Shown here piece after piece: positions 1-5,847 of a stretch of DNA of 9,190 nucleotides. Location of the stretch: contig DAHVFI010000229.1 in the NCBI GenBank assembly GCA_027317045.1, positions 1 to 9,190 on the forward strand, read 5' to 3'. The stretch comes from Gammaproteobacteria bacterium (GTDB lineage Bacteria; Pseudomonadota; Gammaproteobacteria; Natronospirales; REEB76). Position 1 is the stretch's first letter; the number at the start of each line of letters is the position of its first letter. A program made the position numbers and the translations under genes. Below the pieces are notes generated by a model that worked only from the letters and a program-made list of their open reading frames with translations, searched no databases and was not told the DNA's origin.

Positions 1-28
1 TGAGTACATCGTAAAGTCCGACCCGAAG

Positions 29-319
29 ATGCGCCCGACGCATCCAGGCAAACTGCTGCGCGCGGATGTTTTGCCAGCGCTGGGCCTGAGCGTAAGCGAA
101 GCCGCGCGGCTGCTGGGCGTATCCCGTCAGACATTACACCGGCTGCTGGCCGAGACCATCGGCGTGTCGCCGGACATGGCGCTCAGGCTGGGCAAGCTCT
201 GCGGCAATGGCCCCGGTCTGTGGCTGCGGATGCAGACCGAACATGACCTGTGGCAGGCACGAGGGCGGCTGGCTTCGCAATTGCGGCACATACCGACGCG
301 ACGGGCGGTGAATGAGTAG
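29..319 (+). CDS. higA: HigA-family addiction module antitoxin (XRE-type HTH)
   Basis: This is a small DNA-binding antitoxin of the HigA/VapI family, which normally neutralises a HigB RNase toxin and represses its own operon. The 96-residue product opens with the family signature R-P-T-H-P-G-x-L-L-R-x-D-V-L-P-A-L-G. A helix-turn-helix follows at about residues 20-45, with LGVSRQTLHRLL as the recognition part. The usual tail comes next, with SPDMALRLGKL and then GLWLRMQTEHDLW. Length is normal for the family. ATG 29 is chosen because the signature starts there, but the frame stays open to the left edge, so a start outside the window is possible. In higBA operons the toxin gene precedes the antitoxin, so a higB gene would be expected just left of base 1; it is not visible. 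The stop codon overlaps the ATG (312) of a second, broken higA. Family is certain; partner and activity are inferred. Confidence 0.88.
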   Translation: MRPTHPGKLLRADVLPALGLSVSEAARLLGVSRQTLHRLLAETIGVSPDMALRLGKLCGNGPGLWLRMQTEHDLWQARGRLASQLRHIPTRRAVNE

Positions 320-441
320 ACGCCCCCCCGAGAGACCCTGACCGTAAGCCCACCCATCACGGTGCGCTGCTGCGCGAGGACGTGCTGCCCGCGCTCGTCA
401 TGACGCAGGCCGAGTTTGCCGAGCGCTTGGGTGTCTCTCGC
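312..441 (+). pseudogene. Frameshifted, 3'-truncated second higA-like gene
   Basis: An ATG at 312 overlaps the stop region of the first higA (AATGAGTAG) and reads MSRRPPERP before a TGA at 339-341. In another frame, from 346, the translation KPTHHGALLREDVLPAL continues into MTQAEFAERLGVSR. About 20 of 32 positions match the first HigA, including the R-x-D-V-L-P-A-L core and LGVSR. Removing one C from the C7 tract at 323-329 would join ATG 312 to this frame, so a homopolymer slip is the simplest cause. Two usually conserved residues are also changed: HPG is HHG, and the G after PAL is V. Similarity stops abruptly after LGVSR (about 441). The frame runs on to TGA 493-495 without resembling an antitoxin C-terminus. 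This is read as the degraded 5' half of a second antitoxin gene, unlikely to be functional even if the C7 count were wrong. Confidence 0.72.
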
Positions 442-526
442 TTACGTGGCTTGCATGGACTTTCGGGTATCATTTTTCATGCTTCCGACTTATGAGCATT
501 CCGGTTCACATCATTAGACCAGAAGC

Positions 527-1756
527 GTGTTACCCATCCGCCAAACCCCCAAGAACCTGCCGGCGCCCGCGCCGGAGGCCTTGTTCCACAGCCAACGGCT
601 GTGCGCGCTGTTGCGCGACGAAATCGCCGCCGCCGGCGGCGCCCTTCGTTTCGAACGTTTCATGGAACTGGCGCTGTACGCACCCGGGCTCGGCTATTAC
701 AGCGCCGGTGCCCGCAAGTTCGGCGCCGACGGCGACTTCGTCACCGCTCCGGAACTCTCGCCGTTGTTTGCCCGTTGTCTCGCGGTGCAATGCGCCGAGG
801 TGCTGGCGGCGCTGGCTGGCGGCGATATTCTGGAATTGGGCGCCGGTTCCGGGGTGCTGGCCGCCGACATGCTCAAGGAACTCGCTCGGCTGCAACAATT
901 GCCCGCACGTTATCTGATCCTGGAGGTCAGCGCTGATTTGCGCGAACGCCAGCGGCGCACGCTCGCCGAGCAGGCGCCGGCAATGCTTGCCAAGGTCGAG
1001 TGGCTGGAACGTCTGCCGCCGGCATTCAGCGGCGTGATCATCGGCAACGAAGTGCTGGATGCCCTGCCCGTCAGCCGTTTTCGCCGCGTGCCGCGGGGCT
1101 TCGATGAATTCAACGTGGCCGTCGAAGGCGGACGCTTTGTCTGGTGTCTGCGGCCCGCGCCCGCGGAATTACGCGCGGCCCTCACGACCCTCGAAACCAA
1201 CCTGCCGCAACCGCTGGTGGCAGACTACTGCTCGGAAATCTGTGTGCGACTGCCGGCATTCTTATACAGCCTGGCCGACCTGCTCACACGCGGGGCCTTG
1301 CTGCTGGTGGACTACGGTTATACGCGTCAAGCCTATTACCATCCGGACCGCTACATGGGCACGCTGATGTGCCATTACCGCCAGCGCGCCCACCCCGATC
1401 CGTTCTTGCACCCCGGGCTGCAGGACATCACCGCGCACGTGGATTTCACCGCGGTGGCGGAAGCCGCCACGGCGGCGGGCCTGGAACTCGCGGGCTATGC
1501 CACCCAGGCACACTTCCTGTTGGCCCTGGGTATTGCCGGCGATGTACATGGAAGTACAAGCGCCGCGGGAGGCAGGGGCGCCGCTAACGCGGCGCCGGGA
1601 GCGGCCATGGCCGGCGACTGGCGTGGGGCGCGGGAGGTGAAACTGCTGACGCTGCCCGAGGAAATGGGCGAACGTTTCAAAGCCATGGCTTTCAGCAAGC
1701 GGCTGGATCTCGCGCTGCGCGGCTTCAGCTTGCAGGACCTCAGCCGCAGCTTGTGA
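527..1756 (+). CDS. MidA/NDUFAF7-family SAM-dependent methyltransferase
   Basis: This is a class I SAM-dependent methyltransferase of the MidA/NDUFAF7 (COG1565) family. The mitochondrial member methylates an arginine of a complex I subunit; the bacterial substrate is not established. The N-terminal family block is clear at about residues 40-80 (MELALYAPGLGYYSAGARKF, then GDFVTAPELSPLF). SAM motif I is DILELGAGSGVLA at 100-112. The family GNEVLDALPV block is at 173-182, and LLLVDYGY lies at about 258-265. The conserved end LTLPEEMGERFKAMAF is at about 374-389. The 409 residues are slightly above usual. Start is GTG 527: an in-frame TAG at 515 blocks anything upstream, and the usual PxPxPEAL N-terminus follows directly. 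The ribosome site (AGAAG) is weak. Residues 339-367 are an Ala/Gly-rich stretch replacing a normally helical segment; it is encoded by hairpin-rich DNA. The gene converges on cca. Confidence 0.9.
   Translation: MLPIRQTPKNLPAPAPEALFHSQRLCALLRDEIAAAGGALRFERFMELALYAPGLGYYSAGARKFGADGDFVTAPELSPLFARCLAVQCAEVLAALAGGDILELGAGSGVLAADMLKELARLQQLPARYLILEVSADLRERQRRTLAEQAPAMLAKVEWLERLPPAFSGVIIGNEVLDALPVSRFRRVPRGFDEFNVAVEGGRFVWCLRPAPAELRAALTTLETNLPQPLVADYCSEICVRLPAFLYSLADLLTRGALLLVDYGYTRQAYYHPDRYMGTLMCHYRQRAHPDPFLHPGLQDITAHVDFTAVAEAATAAGLELAGYATQAHFLLALGIAGDVHGSTSAAGGRGAANAAPGAAMAGDWRGAREVKLLTLPEEMGERFKAMAFSKRLDLALRGFSLQDLSRSL
1577..1596. repeat. Perfect GC-only inverted repeat inside the methyltransferase gene
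   Basis: GGCGCCGC (1577-1584), TAAC, then GCGGCGCC (1589-1596) form a perfect 8-bp stem with a 4-nt loop. Just upstream, TGTAC (1543-1547) and GTACA (1554-1558) form another short inverted repeat around ATGGAA. Just downstream is the 10-bp palindrome GGCCATGGCC. Together they coincide with the low-complexity, poorly conserved linker of the encoded protein. No T-tract follows, so this is not a terminator. It could be a small insertion or slippage product, or merely the result of Ala/Gly codons at high GC. Confidence 0.6.
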
Positions 1757-1769
1757 ACTTGTCGGAGAC

Positions 1770-2993
1770 TCAGTCCCGGCCGATGGCTTGCTTGATCGCC
1801 TCGAGTCGCGCCGCCTCGAGACGCACGCCGATCTCGGCACCCTCGAGTGGTTCGCAGCCCAGAGACTGCGCATCCACCGCGTCCGCAGCGGCGAGTGCGG
1901 CACGCAGATAGTCGGCTTGCGGATAGGGCGCATGCTCCATCCGCAGGCGGCCGCGGGCGTCGGCTTCGCAGGCCAGCAAGAATTGCGCGAAGCGCTGCGG
2001 CCGGCGCAAGGCGTCGCAGGCCTTGAACAGTTTCAGCAGGGTGTCGGCGCGTAATTCCCGGGCGCGATGCGCCTGCCCGTGGTAGCGCGCCACCAGCACC
2101 GCCAGCTCGCGATAGTCCTTGGGAACGCGCAGACGCGCGCACAATGCTGCCGCGAGTTTCACGCTGCGTTCTTCATGGCCGTAATGGTGCGGCAGGATAT
2201 CGGCGGGCGTGCTGCCCTTGCCGAGATCATGCAGCAGTACCGCAAAACGCACCGCGATGTCGTGGCTCAGCCGGGCCGCCTGTTCCAGCACCAGCAGCAC
2301 GTGCACCCCGGTATCGATTTCCGGATGATGTTTTTGCGGCTGCGGCACGCCGAACAAGCGGTCAATTTCCGGAAACACGCGTTGCAGCGCACCGCAGGCG
2401 CGCAGCACCTGGAAAAACACCGCGGGCGTGTCGGTCTGCAGGGCTTTGAAGGTCTCCTGCCAGATGCGCTCCGGCACCAGCGCATCCACTTCGCCGTTTT
2501 CCGACATGGCGCGCATCAGCGCCAGGGTTTCATCCGCGATCTTGAACCCCAGGCTTGCAAAACGCGCGGCGAAACGCGCCACCCGCAGCACCCGCACCGG
2601 ATCTTCCACGAACGCCGGCGACACGTGCCGCAACAGACGCGCGTTCAGATCGCTTTGTCCATGGTAGGGGTCCACCCATTGCCCGTGTTCATCCTCGGCC
2701 ATGGCATTGATGGTCAGGTCGCGGCGGCGCAGGTCGTCCTCGAGGCGCACGTCCGGAGCACTGTGGAATTCGAAGCCATGGTAGCCGGGCCCGGTCTTGC
2801 GTTCGGTGCGTGCCAGGGCGTATTCCTCATGGGTTTCGGGATGCAGGAATACCGGGAAATCCTTGCCGACCGATTTGAAACCGCGTGCCCGCAGGTCGGC
2901 GGGCGTCGCGCCCACCACCACGTAATCGCGCTCCTTCACCGGCAGGCCCAGGAGGCGGTCGCGTAGCGCACCGCCCACGAGATAGATTTTCAT
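1770..2993 (-). CDS. cca: Multifunctional CCA protein (tRNA CCA-adding nucleotidyltransferase with HD domain)
   Basis: This class II tRNA nucleotidyltransferase builds and repairs the 3' CCA end of tRNA from CTP and ATP; it acts in the cytoplasm. The 407 residues match the long gammaproteobacterial form (E. coli Cca, 412). The N-terminus MKIYLVGGALRDRLLGLPVK is nearly identical to E. coli. The metal pair appears as E21 and D23 (KERDY, where E. coli has KDRDW). RRRDLTINAMA (about 89-99) and EDPVRVLRVARFAARF (about 130-145) are the conserved head, neck and nucleotide-recognition parts. The C-terminal HD phosphohydrolase motif is LLHDLGKG with H255 and D256, as in Cca proteins carrying 2'-phosphatase and 2',3'-cyclic phosphodiesterase activity. 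ATG 2993 is the E. coli-like start. No clear Shine-Dalgarno is seen, but a small ORF ends 4 nt upstream, so coupling is likely. It is the last gene of the tsaD cluster. Confidence 0.97.
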   Translation of the reverse strand: MKIYLVGGALRDRLLGLPVKERDYVVVGATPADLRARGFKSVGKDFPVFLHPETHEEYALARTERKTGPGYHGFEFHSAPDVRLEDDLRRRDLTINAMAEDEHGQWVDPYHGQSDLNARLLRHVSPAFVEDPVRVLRVARFAARFASLGFKIADETLALMRAMSENGEVDALVPERIWQETFKALQTDTPAVFFQVLRACGALQRVFPEIDRLFGVPQPQKHHPEIDTGVHVLLVLEQAARLSHDIAVRFAVLLHDLGKGSTPADILPHHYGHEERSVKLAAALCARLRVPKDYRELAVLVARYHGQAHRARELRADTLLKLFKACDALRRPQRFAQFLLACEADARGRLRMEHAPYPQADYLRAALAAADAVDAQSLGCEPLEGAEIGVRLEAARLEAIKQAIGRD

Positions 2994-2997
2994 GCCG

Positions 2998-3096
2998 TCA
3001 TCTTAGCAGGCGGAGAATTTCACGACTGCTGGCCGGGCCGCAGGCGGACAGCAGCAGCAAAATACAGGCAAACATTCCGCGTGCCAGCTTGCGCAG
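2998..3096 (-). CDS. Candidate unannotated small lipoprotein between folK and cca
   Basis: The folK-cca gap holds a short frame with a textbook lipoprotein signal peptide: a basic n-region (RKLAR), a hydrophobic core (CILLLL) and the lipobox L-S-A-C followed by G. The mature part would be only 14 residues, CGPASSREILRLLR. A strong AGGAGG (3107-3102 on the minus strand) lies 5 nt before a CTG codon at 3096, giving a 32-residue precursor beginning M-R-K-L. Alternatives are GTG 3102, which overlaps that AGGAGG, or ATG 3075, which lies 26 nt from it and would lose the basic n-region. The stop TGA is 4 nt before the cca ATG, and folK ends 30 nt before the proposed CTG, so the frame exactly fills the gap. 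The CTG start is unusual and is the main weakness. The frame might instead be a translational-coupling leader or a decayed remnant. No named family is claimed. Confidence 0.45.
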   Translation of the reverse strand: MRKLARGMFACILLLLSACGPASSREILRLLR

Positions 3097-3101
3097 GCAC
3101 A

Positions 3102-3107
3102 CCTCCT
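3102..3107 (-). promoter_or_regulatory. Strong Shine-Dalgarno AGGAGG with no ATG at normal spacing
   Basis: On the minus strand AGGAGG is read from 3107 to 3102. It is the best ribosome-binding sequence in the tsaD-cca cluster, yet no ATG follows within 15 nt. The only codon in the lipoprotein-like frame at good spacing is CTG 3096 (5 nt). The cca start is about 110 nt further on. Its presence is the main reason to think the folK-cca spacer is translated. Confidence 0.5.
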
Positions 3108-3126
3108 GCGCGTCCCGATCAAGTCG

Positions 3127-3615
3127 TTATAAACCTTGCAACTTAATCGCCACCAGCGGCTGGCTGGCGGCGTCGAATTCCCGCCAATGCTCGGCTAATT
3201 TTCGGCCCGTCAGCGGATGACGCCGGCCGGCTGCCAGGTCCGTCAGCGGTTTGAGCACGTAGGCGTATTTGAGAATTTCCGCACGCGGCAGTCTCACCGG
3301 AAAATCCGTGACCACCTCGCCGTACATGAGCAAATCCAGATCCAGGGTGCGCGGAGCAAACCGCGGGCTGCCGCGTACCCTTCCGCAGCCCGCCTCGATG
3401 GCATCCAATGCCGAGCGCACGCCGGCCACCGGCTCGCGGCTGTCAAAGGCCACCGCCAGATTCAGGAAATCCTCGCCCACGAAACCCACGGCCGGATTGC
3501 GGTATACGGGAGAAAGCCGCAGCTCTCCGAAGCGCGTGCGCAATCGCCGCACGGCTTCACGAATATGGGACTCCGGTTCGATATTGCTGCCGATGCCGAC
3601 AAAAATCTCAGGCAT
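3127..3615 (-). CDS. folK: HPPK (6-hydroxymethyl-7,8-dihydropterin pyrophosphokinase), variant type
   Basis: This enzyme transfers pyrophosphate from ATP to 6-hydroxymethyl-7,8-dihydropterin, the step after FolB in folate synthesis. The 162 residues are the usual length. The N-terminus has the GIGSNIEPE motif. SPVYRNPAVGF (35-45) is the pterin-binding region, and RFAPRTLDLDLLMYG (85-99) carries the Mg-binding aspartates D92 and D94. The next block reads LPRAEILKYAYVLKPL, where E. coli HPPK has VPHYDMKNRGFMLWPL. The ATP-contacting H115 and R121 of E. coli are therefore R and Y here. A similar LPRAEIL form is recalled from the folB-linked FolK copies of pseudomonads, so this looks like a recognised subfamily, not decay. 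ATG 3615 lies inside the folB end (8-nt overlap); no Shine-Dalgarno is evident, so translation is probably coupled. FolK is certain by family; catalytic efficiency is an open point. Confidence 0.93.
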   Translation of the reverse strand: MPEIFVGIGSNIEPESHIREAVRRLRTRFGELRLSPVYRNPAVGFVGEDFLNLAVAFDSREPVAGVRSALDAIEAGCGRVRGSPRFAPRTLDLDLLMYGEVVTDFPVRLPRAEILKYAYVLKPLTDLAAGRRHPLTGRKLAEHWREFDAASQPLVAIKLQGL

Positions 3616-3964
3616 GGCGCGAGCGTTCTATGCTGACGCCGACGCTTTTGCTGCCGCTCACGGCGCCGGGCTTGTGCACGGTCACCTTGAGTTCTTTGAT
3701 CTTGAATTCATCCAGGATCAGACCGGCGACCTTTTCCGCCAGGGTTTCCACCAGCTGAAATTGCTGTTCGCTGACGAACTGTACGACACGTTTGGCGACC
3801 GCTTTGTAATCCAGCGTGTCTTCAATGCGGTCACTGTCAGCGGCGGCACGGATGTCGGTGCGCATGTCGAGATCCAGGCTTACGGTCTGCCGGATGCGGC
3901 GTTCCCAATCGTAAATTCCGACCACGGTTTCAACACGCAGGTCACGGATGAAAACGCTATCCAT
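3608..3964 (-). CDS. folB: Dihydroneopterin aldolase
   Basis: FolB cleaves 7,8-dihydroneopterin to 6-hydroxymethyl-7,8-dihydropterin and glycolaldehyde, supplying the FolK substrate. The 118 residues match the family. The N-terminus (VFIRDLRVETVVGIYDWER) is the typical start, with catalytic-region Glu21. Y53 sits in DTLDYKAV, E73 in QLVETLAE, and the catalytic lysine K98 in VHKPGAV. All key positions appear intact. ATG 3964 is preceded by a modest GGGA at about 7 nt. The gene starts 15 nt after the tsaD stop and overlaps folK by 8 nt. Two consecutive folate enzymes are thus made from one message and probably in matched amounts. In related genomes plsY often stands between tsaD and folB; it does not here. 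Confidence 0.96.
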   Translation of the reverse strand: MDSVFIRDLRVETVVGIYDWERRIRQTVSLDLDMRTDIRAAADSDRIEDTLDYKAVAKRVVQFVSEQQFQLVETLAEKVAGLILDEFKIKELKVTVHKPGAVSGSKSVGVSIERSRHA

Positions 3965-3979
3965 ATTGATTCCCGATGT

Positions 3980-4990
3980 TCAGGGTACGGTTAGGCTGTC
4001 CAGCGGCCAGCGCGCGCTCACCGCCGAGGGCGCCGTTCTGCGGCCCGCGCGCAGACGCATATAACCGGCGAACGCGATCATGGCGCCGTTATCGGTGCAG
4101 AACTCCAAGCGTGGATAGAATACCTGGCCGCCGAGTTGCGCCACCCGTTGTTGCAACTGCGCGCGCAGTCTGCGGTTCGCACCCACGCCGCCCGCCACCA
4201 CCAGCCGTTGAAGTCCGGTTTTCTGAAGCGCGCGTTCGCATTTGATGGTGAGCGTGTCCACCACTGCTTCTTCAAAAGCGCAGGCGATATCCGCTTGGGT
4301 CTGTGGATTTTCCGGCGCACGCTTCAGGGTGGTGAGCACCGCCGTCTTGAGGCCGCTGAAGCTGAAATCCAGTCCGGGGTGTTCGGTCATGGGGCGCGGG
4401 AAACGAAACCTTCCCGGCACACCGCGTTCGGCCAGTTTCGCCAGCGCCGGACCGCCGGGGTAGGGCAGGCCCAATAGTTTGGCGACCTTGTCGAAGGCCT
4501 CGCCGGCAGCGTCATCCACGGATTCACCGAGTGTCCGGTAAGCCCCCACCTCCCGGACGTCCACCAACAGGGTATGCCCACCCGATACCAGCAGCGCCAC
4601 GAAGGGGAAAGCCGGGGCCGGTGTTTCCAGCAGGGGGGCCAGCAGGTGGCCTTCCATATGGTGGATGCCGATGGCCGGCACTTCCCAGGCGAATGCCAGG
4701 GCCCTTCCCAGGCAGGCGCCCACCAGCAACGCGCCCACCAGGCCCGGGCCGGCGGTGTAAGCAACGCCATTGATCTGACCGGGAGGCGTATGCGCTTGGC
4801 CCAAGGCCGCGTGGATCATGGGCAGTAACTTGCGGATATGGTCACGGGATGCCAGTTCCGGCACCACCCCACCGTATTCGGCGTGCAATGCGGTCTGACT
4901 GTACAAGGCATGGGCCAAGAGACCCTGTTCGCCATCGTAGACGGCCACCCCGGTTTCATCACAGGAAGTCTCGATTCCCAGGACTCTCAT
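3980..4990 (-). CDS. tsaD: tRNA N6-adenosine threonylcarbamoyltransferase
   Basis: TsaD (formerly Gcp/YgjD) works with TsaB and TsaE to transfer the threonylcarbamoyl group from TC-AMP to A37 of ANN-decoding tRNAs, giving t6A. The 336 residues match the bacterial family. Seen in order are MRVLGIETSCDETGVAVYD at the N-terminus, YTAGPGLVGALLVG (78-91), the metal site HHMEGH with H111 and H115, VSGGHT (135-140) and PYPGGPALAKLA (177-187). The C-terminal part has VVAGGVGANRRLR (264-276) and CTDNGAMIA with D300. It appears fully intact. The N-terminus fixes ATG 4990; TGAGG lies about 6 nt upstream. The gene diverges from rpsU across a 100-bp gap and leads the minus-strand cluster. A TAGAAT hexamer 18 nt before the ATG implies a very short leader. 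Confidence 0.98.
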   Translation of the reverse strand: MRVLGIETSCDETGVAVYDGEQGLLAHALYSQTALHAEYGGVVPELASRDHIRKLLPMIHAALGQAHTPPGQINGVAYTAGPGLVGALLVGACLGRALAFAWEVPAIGIHHMEGHLLAPLLETPAPAFPFVALLVSGGHTLLVDVREVGAYRTLGESVDDAAGEAFDKVAKLLGLPYPGGPALAKLAERGVPGRFRFPRPMTEHPGLDFSFSGLKTAVLTTLKRAPENPQTQADIACAFEEAVVDTLTIKCERALQKTGLQRLVVAGGVGANRRLRAQLQQRVAQLGGQVFYPRLEFCTDNGAMIAFAGYMRLRAGRRTAPSAVSARWPLDSLTVP

Positions 4991-5003
4991 GGCAGCCTCA
5001 TTT

Positions 5004-5032
5004 TTGCAATTCTACACGCCGCTCGGTAGAAT
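5004..5032 (+). promoter_or_regulatory. Sigma-70 promoter for rpsU and the macromolecular synthesis operon
   Basis: TTGCAA (5004-5009), a 17-nt spacer and TAGAAT (5027-5032) match the sigma-70 consensus closely at ideal spacing. The expected start is near 5039, giving a leader of roughly 50 nt before rpsU. GGTGAGG at 5079-5085 is the rpsU ribosome-binding site, 5 nt from the ATG. This is the best promoter seen in the window, in keeping with high demand for S21. Confidence 0.75.
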
Positions 5033-5033
5033 T
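5008..5033. repeat. 8-bp inverted repeat forming a symmetric divergent promoter or operator
   Basis: AATTCTAC (5008-5015) and GTAGAATT (5026-5033) are perfect reverse complements separated by 10 nt. Each arm contains the -10 hexamer TAGAAT of one of the two divergent genes. Arm centres are 18 bp apart, close to two helical turns, so a dimeric regulator could also bind. Whether it is an operator or simply mirrored promoter elements cannot be told from one sequence. Confidence 0.65.
5009..5014 (-). promoter_or_regulatory. Candidate tsaD-side -10 element (TAGAAT)
   Basis: On the minus strand TAGAAT lies 18 nt before the tsaD ATG and is identical to the rpsU -10 on the other strand. No good -35 is present at 16-18 nt spacing; the best is GGGAAT or CGGGAA. 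The start site would fall near 5002, leaving a leader of about a dozen bases. The hexamer is part of a perfect inverted repeat and overlaps the rpsU -35 by one base. Use of the two promoters may therefore be mutually exclusive. Confidence 0.45.
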
Positions 5034-5090
5034 CCCGCCCTCTCCGAGGTCGCCCGTGTCGCTTCGGTGTTAATTTAAGGTGAGGACTGA

Positions 5091-5306
5091 ATGCCCAGCG
5101 TACGCGTGAAGGATAACGAGCATTTCGACGCCGCTTTGCGTCGTTTCAAACGTTCCTGTGAGAAGGCCGGGGTGATGACTGAATTGCGCCGCCGCGAGTT
5201 TTATGAGAAACCCACGCAGGAGCGCAAGCGCAAGCAGGCCGCGGCCGTCAAACGTCATTTAAAGAAGCTTTCCCGCGAACAGTCGCGCCACATACGCATG
5301 TATTGA
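5091..5306 (+). CDS. rpsU: 30S ribosomal protein S21
   Basis: S21 (bS21) is a small basic protein of the 30S subunit, near the anti-Shine-Dalgarno end of 16S rRNA, and helps translation initiation. The 71 residues are the standard length. They run MPSVRVKDNEHFDAALRRFK, then SCEKAGVMTELRRREFYEKP, then a lysine/arginine-rich tail ending RHIRMY, all typical of gammaproteobacterial S21. The start is fixed by homology and by GGTGAGG 5 nt upstream. It is first in the rpsU-yqeY-dnaG-rpoD operon, directly after the best promoter and before an intrinsic terminator. It should therefore be the most abundant product of the operon. Confidence 0.98.
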   Translation: MPSVRVKDNEHFDAALRRFKRSCEKAGVMTELRRREFYEKPTQERKRKQAAAVKRHLKKLSREQSRHIRMY

Positions 5307-5340
5307 TCCGGTCTCACAGCCAGATTTTCGAGATACCGAA

Positions 5341-5378
5341 TGCGGCGCTTCTCCACAGGAAAGCGCCGCAGTGTTTTT
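5341..5378 (+). terminator. Intrinsic terminator/attenuator between rpsU and yqeY
   Basis: TGCGGCGCTT (5341-5350) pairs perfectly with AAGCGCCGCA (5361-5370) across a 10-nt loop and is followed by GTGTTTTT. It lies 35 nt after the rpsU stop. In E. coli a partial terminator sits at the equivalent place after rpsU and lowers dnaG transcription. This hairpin is the obvious counterpart, here placed before yqeY. Confidence 0.88.
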
Positions 5379-5395
5379 CAGGGTGGTGAAAATTC

Positions 5396-5842
5396 ATGTC
5401 ACTGAGAGAGAAAATCACCGACGATATGAAAGACGCCCTGCGCGCCGGCGACAAACCGCGGTTGTCGGTGATCCGTCTGATGCTGGCCGCCATCAAACAG
5501 CGCGAAGTGGACGAACGCATCACTCTGGACGATACCCAGGTGTTGGCGGTGCTGGACAAGATGCTGAAACAGCGCCGCGATTCGGTGACTCAATTTGAGA
5601 AAGGCAATCGCCAGGACCTGGCGGATCAGGAACGCACCGAGATAAAGCTGATCCAGTCCTACCTGCCCGCGCAGCTTTCGGAAACCGAGTTGGATCAACT
5701 CGTCGCCGAGGCCATCCGGGGTAGCAGCGCCACCTCCCTCAAGGACATGGGCAAGGTCATGGGCCTGCTCAAATCCCGGGTGCAGGGCCGTGCCGACATG
5801 GGCGCGGTCAGCGCGCGCATCAAGGCAAAGCTGGGCGGCTGA
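5396..5842 (+). CDS. yqeY: GatB/YqeY domain protein
   Basis: This is a 148-residue member of the YqeY family, related to the C-terminal tRNA-binding domain of the GatB amidotransferase subunit. Its physiological role is not established. Recognisable blocks are the N-terminal helix MSLREKITDDMKDALRAGD, then RLSVIRLMLAAIKQREVDER (41% charged), QRRDSVTQFEKGNRQDLA in the middle, and the motif IQSYLPAQLSE. The C-terminal part, with KDMGKVMGLLKSRVQGRADM, ends the domain. Length is normal and the protein looks intact. AGGGTGGTG upstream gives a fair ribosome site. The rpsU terminator ends about 17 nt before the ATG, so expression depends on readthrough or a separate promoter that I do not see. Presence between rpsU and dnaG is common in many bacteria. 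Confidence 0.93.
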   Translation: MSLREKITDDMKDALRAGDKPRLSVIRLMLAAIKQREVDERITLDDTQVLAVLDKMLKQRRDSVTQFEKGNRQDLADQERTEIKLIQSYLPAQLSETELDQLVAEAIRGSSATSLKDMGKVMGLLKSRVQGRADMGAVSARIKAKLGG

Positions 5843-5847
5843 TGTTT

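Noticed and set aside
451..480. Possible promoter before the methyltransferase (TTGCAT 451-456, TATCAT 468-473)
   Set aside because: The spacer between the two hexamers is only 11 nt, and other pairings match at three or four positions at best; no promoter can be named with support.
492..917. ATG-started 141-codon frame overlapping the methyltransferase start
   Set aside because: The Arg/Cys/Pro-rich translation is an out-of-frame shadow; the GTG 527 frame carries all family motifs.
2067..2966. 299-codon plus-strand open frame opposite cca
   Set aside because: It is wholly antisense to an intact, E. coli-like cca and shows no recognisable domain; long antisense frames are common in GC-rich genes.
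3269..3994. 241-codon plus-strand open frame across folK and folB
   Set aside because: It overlaps two well-supported enzymes on the other strand, with Arg/Ser-rich composition and no family resemblance.
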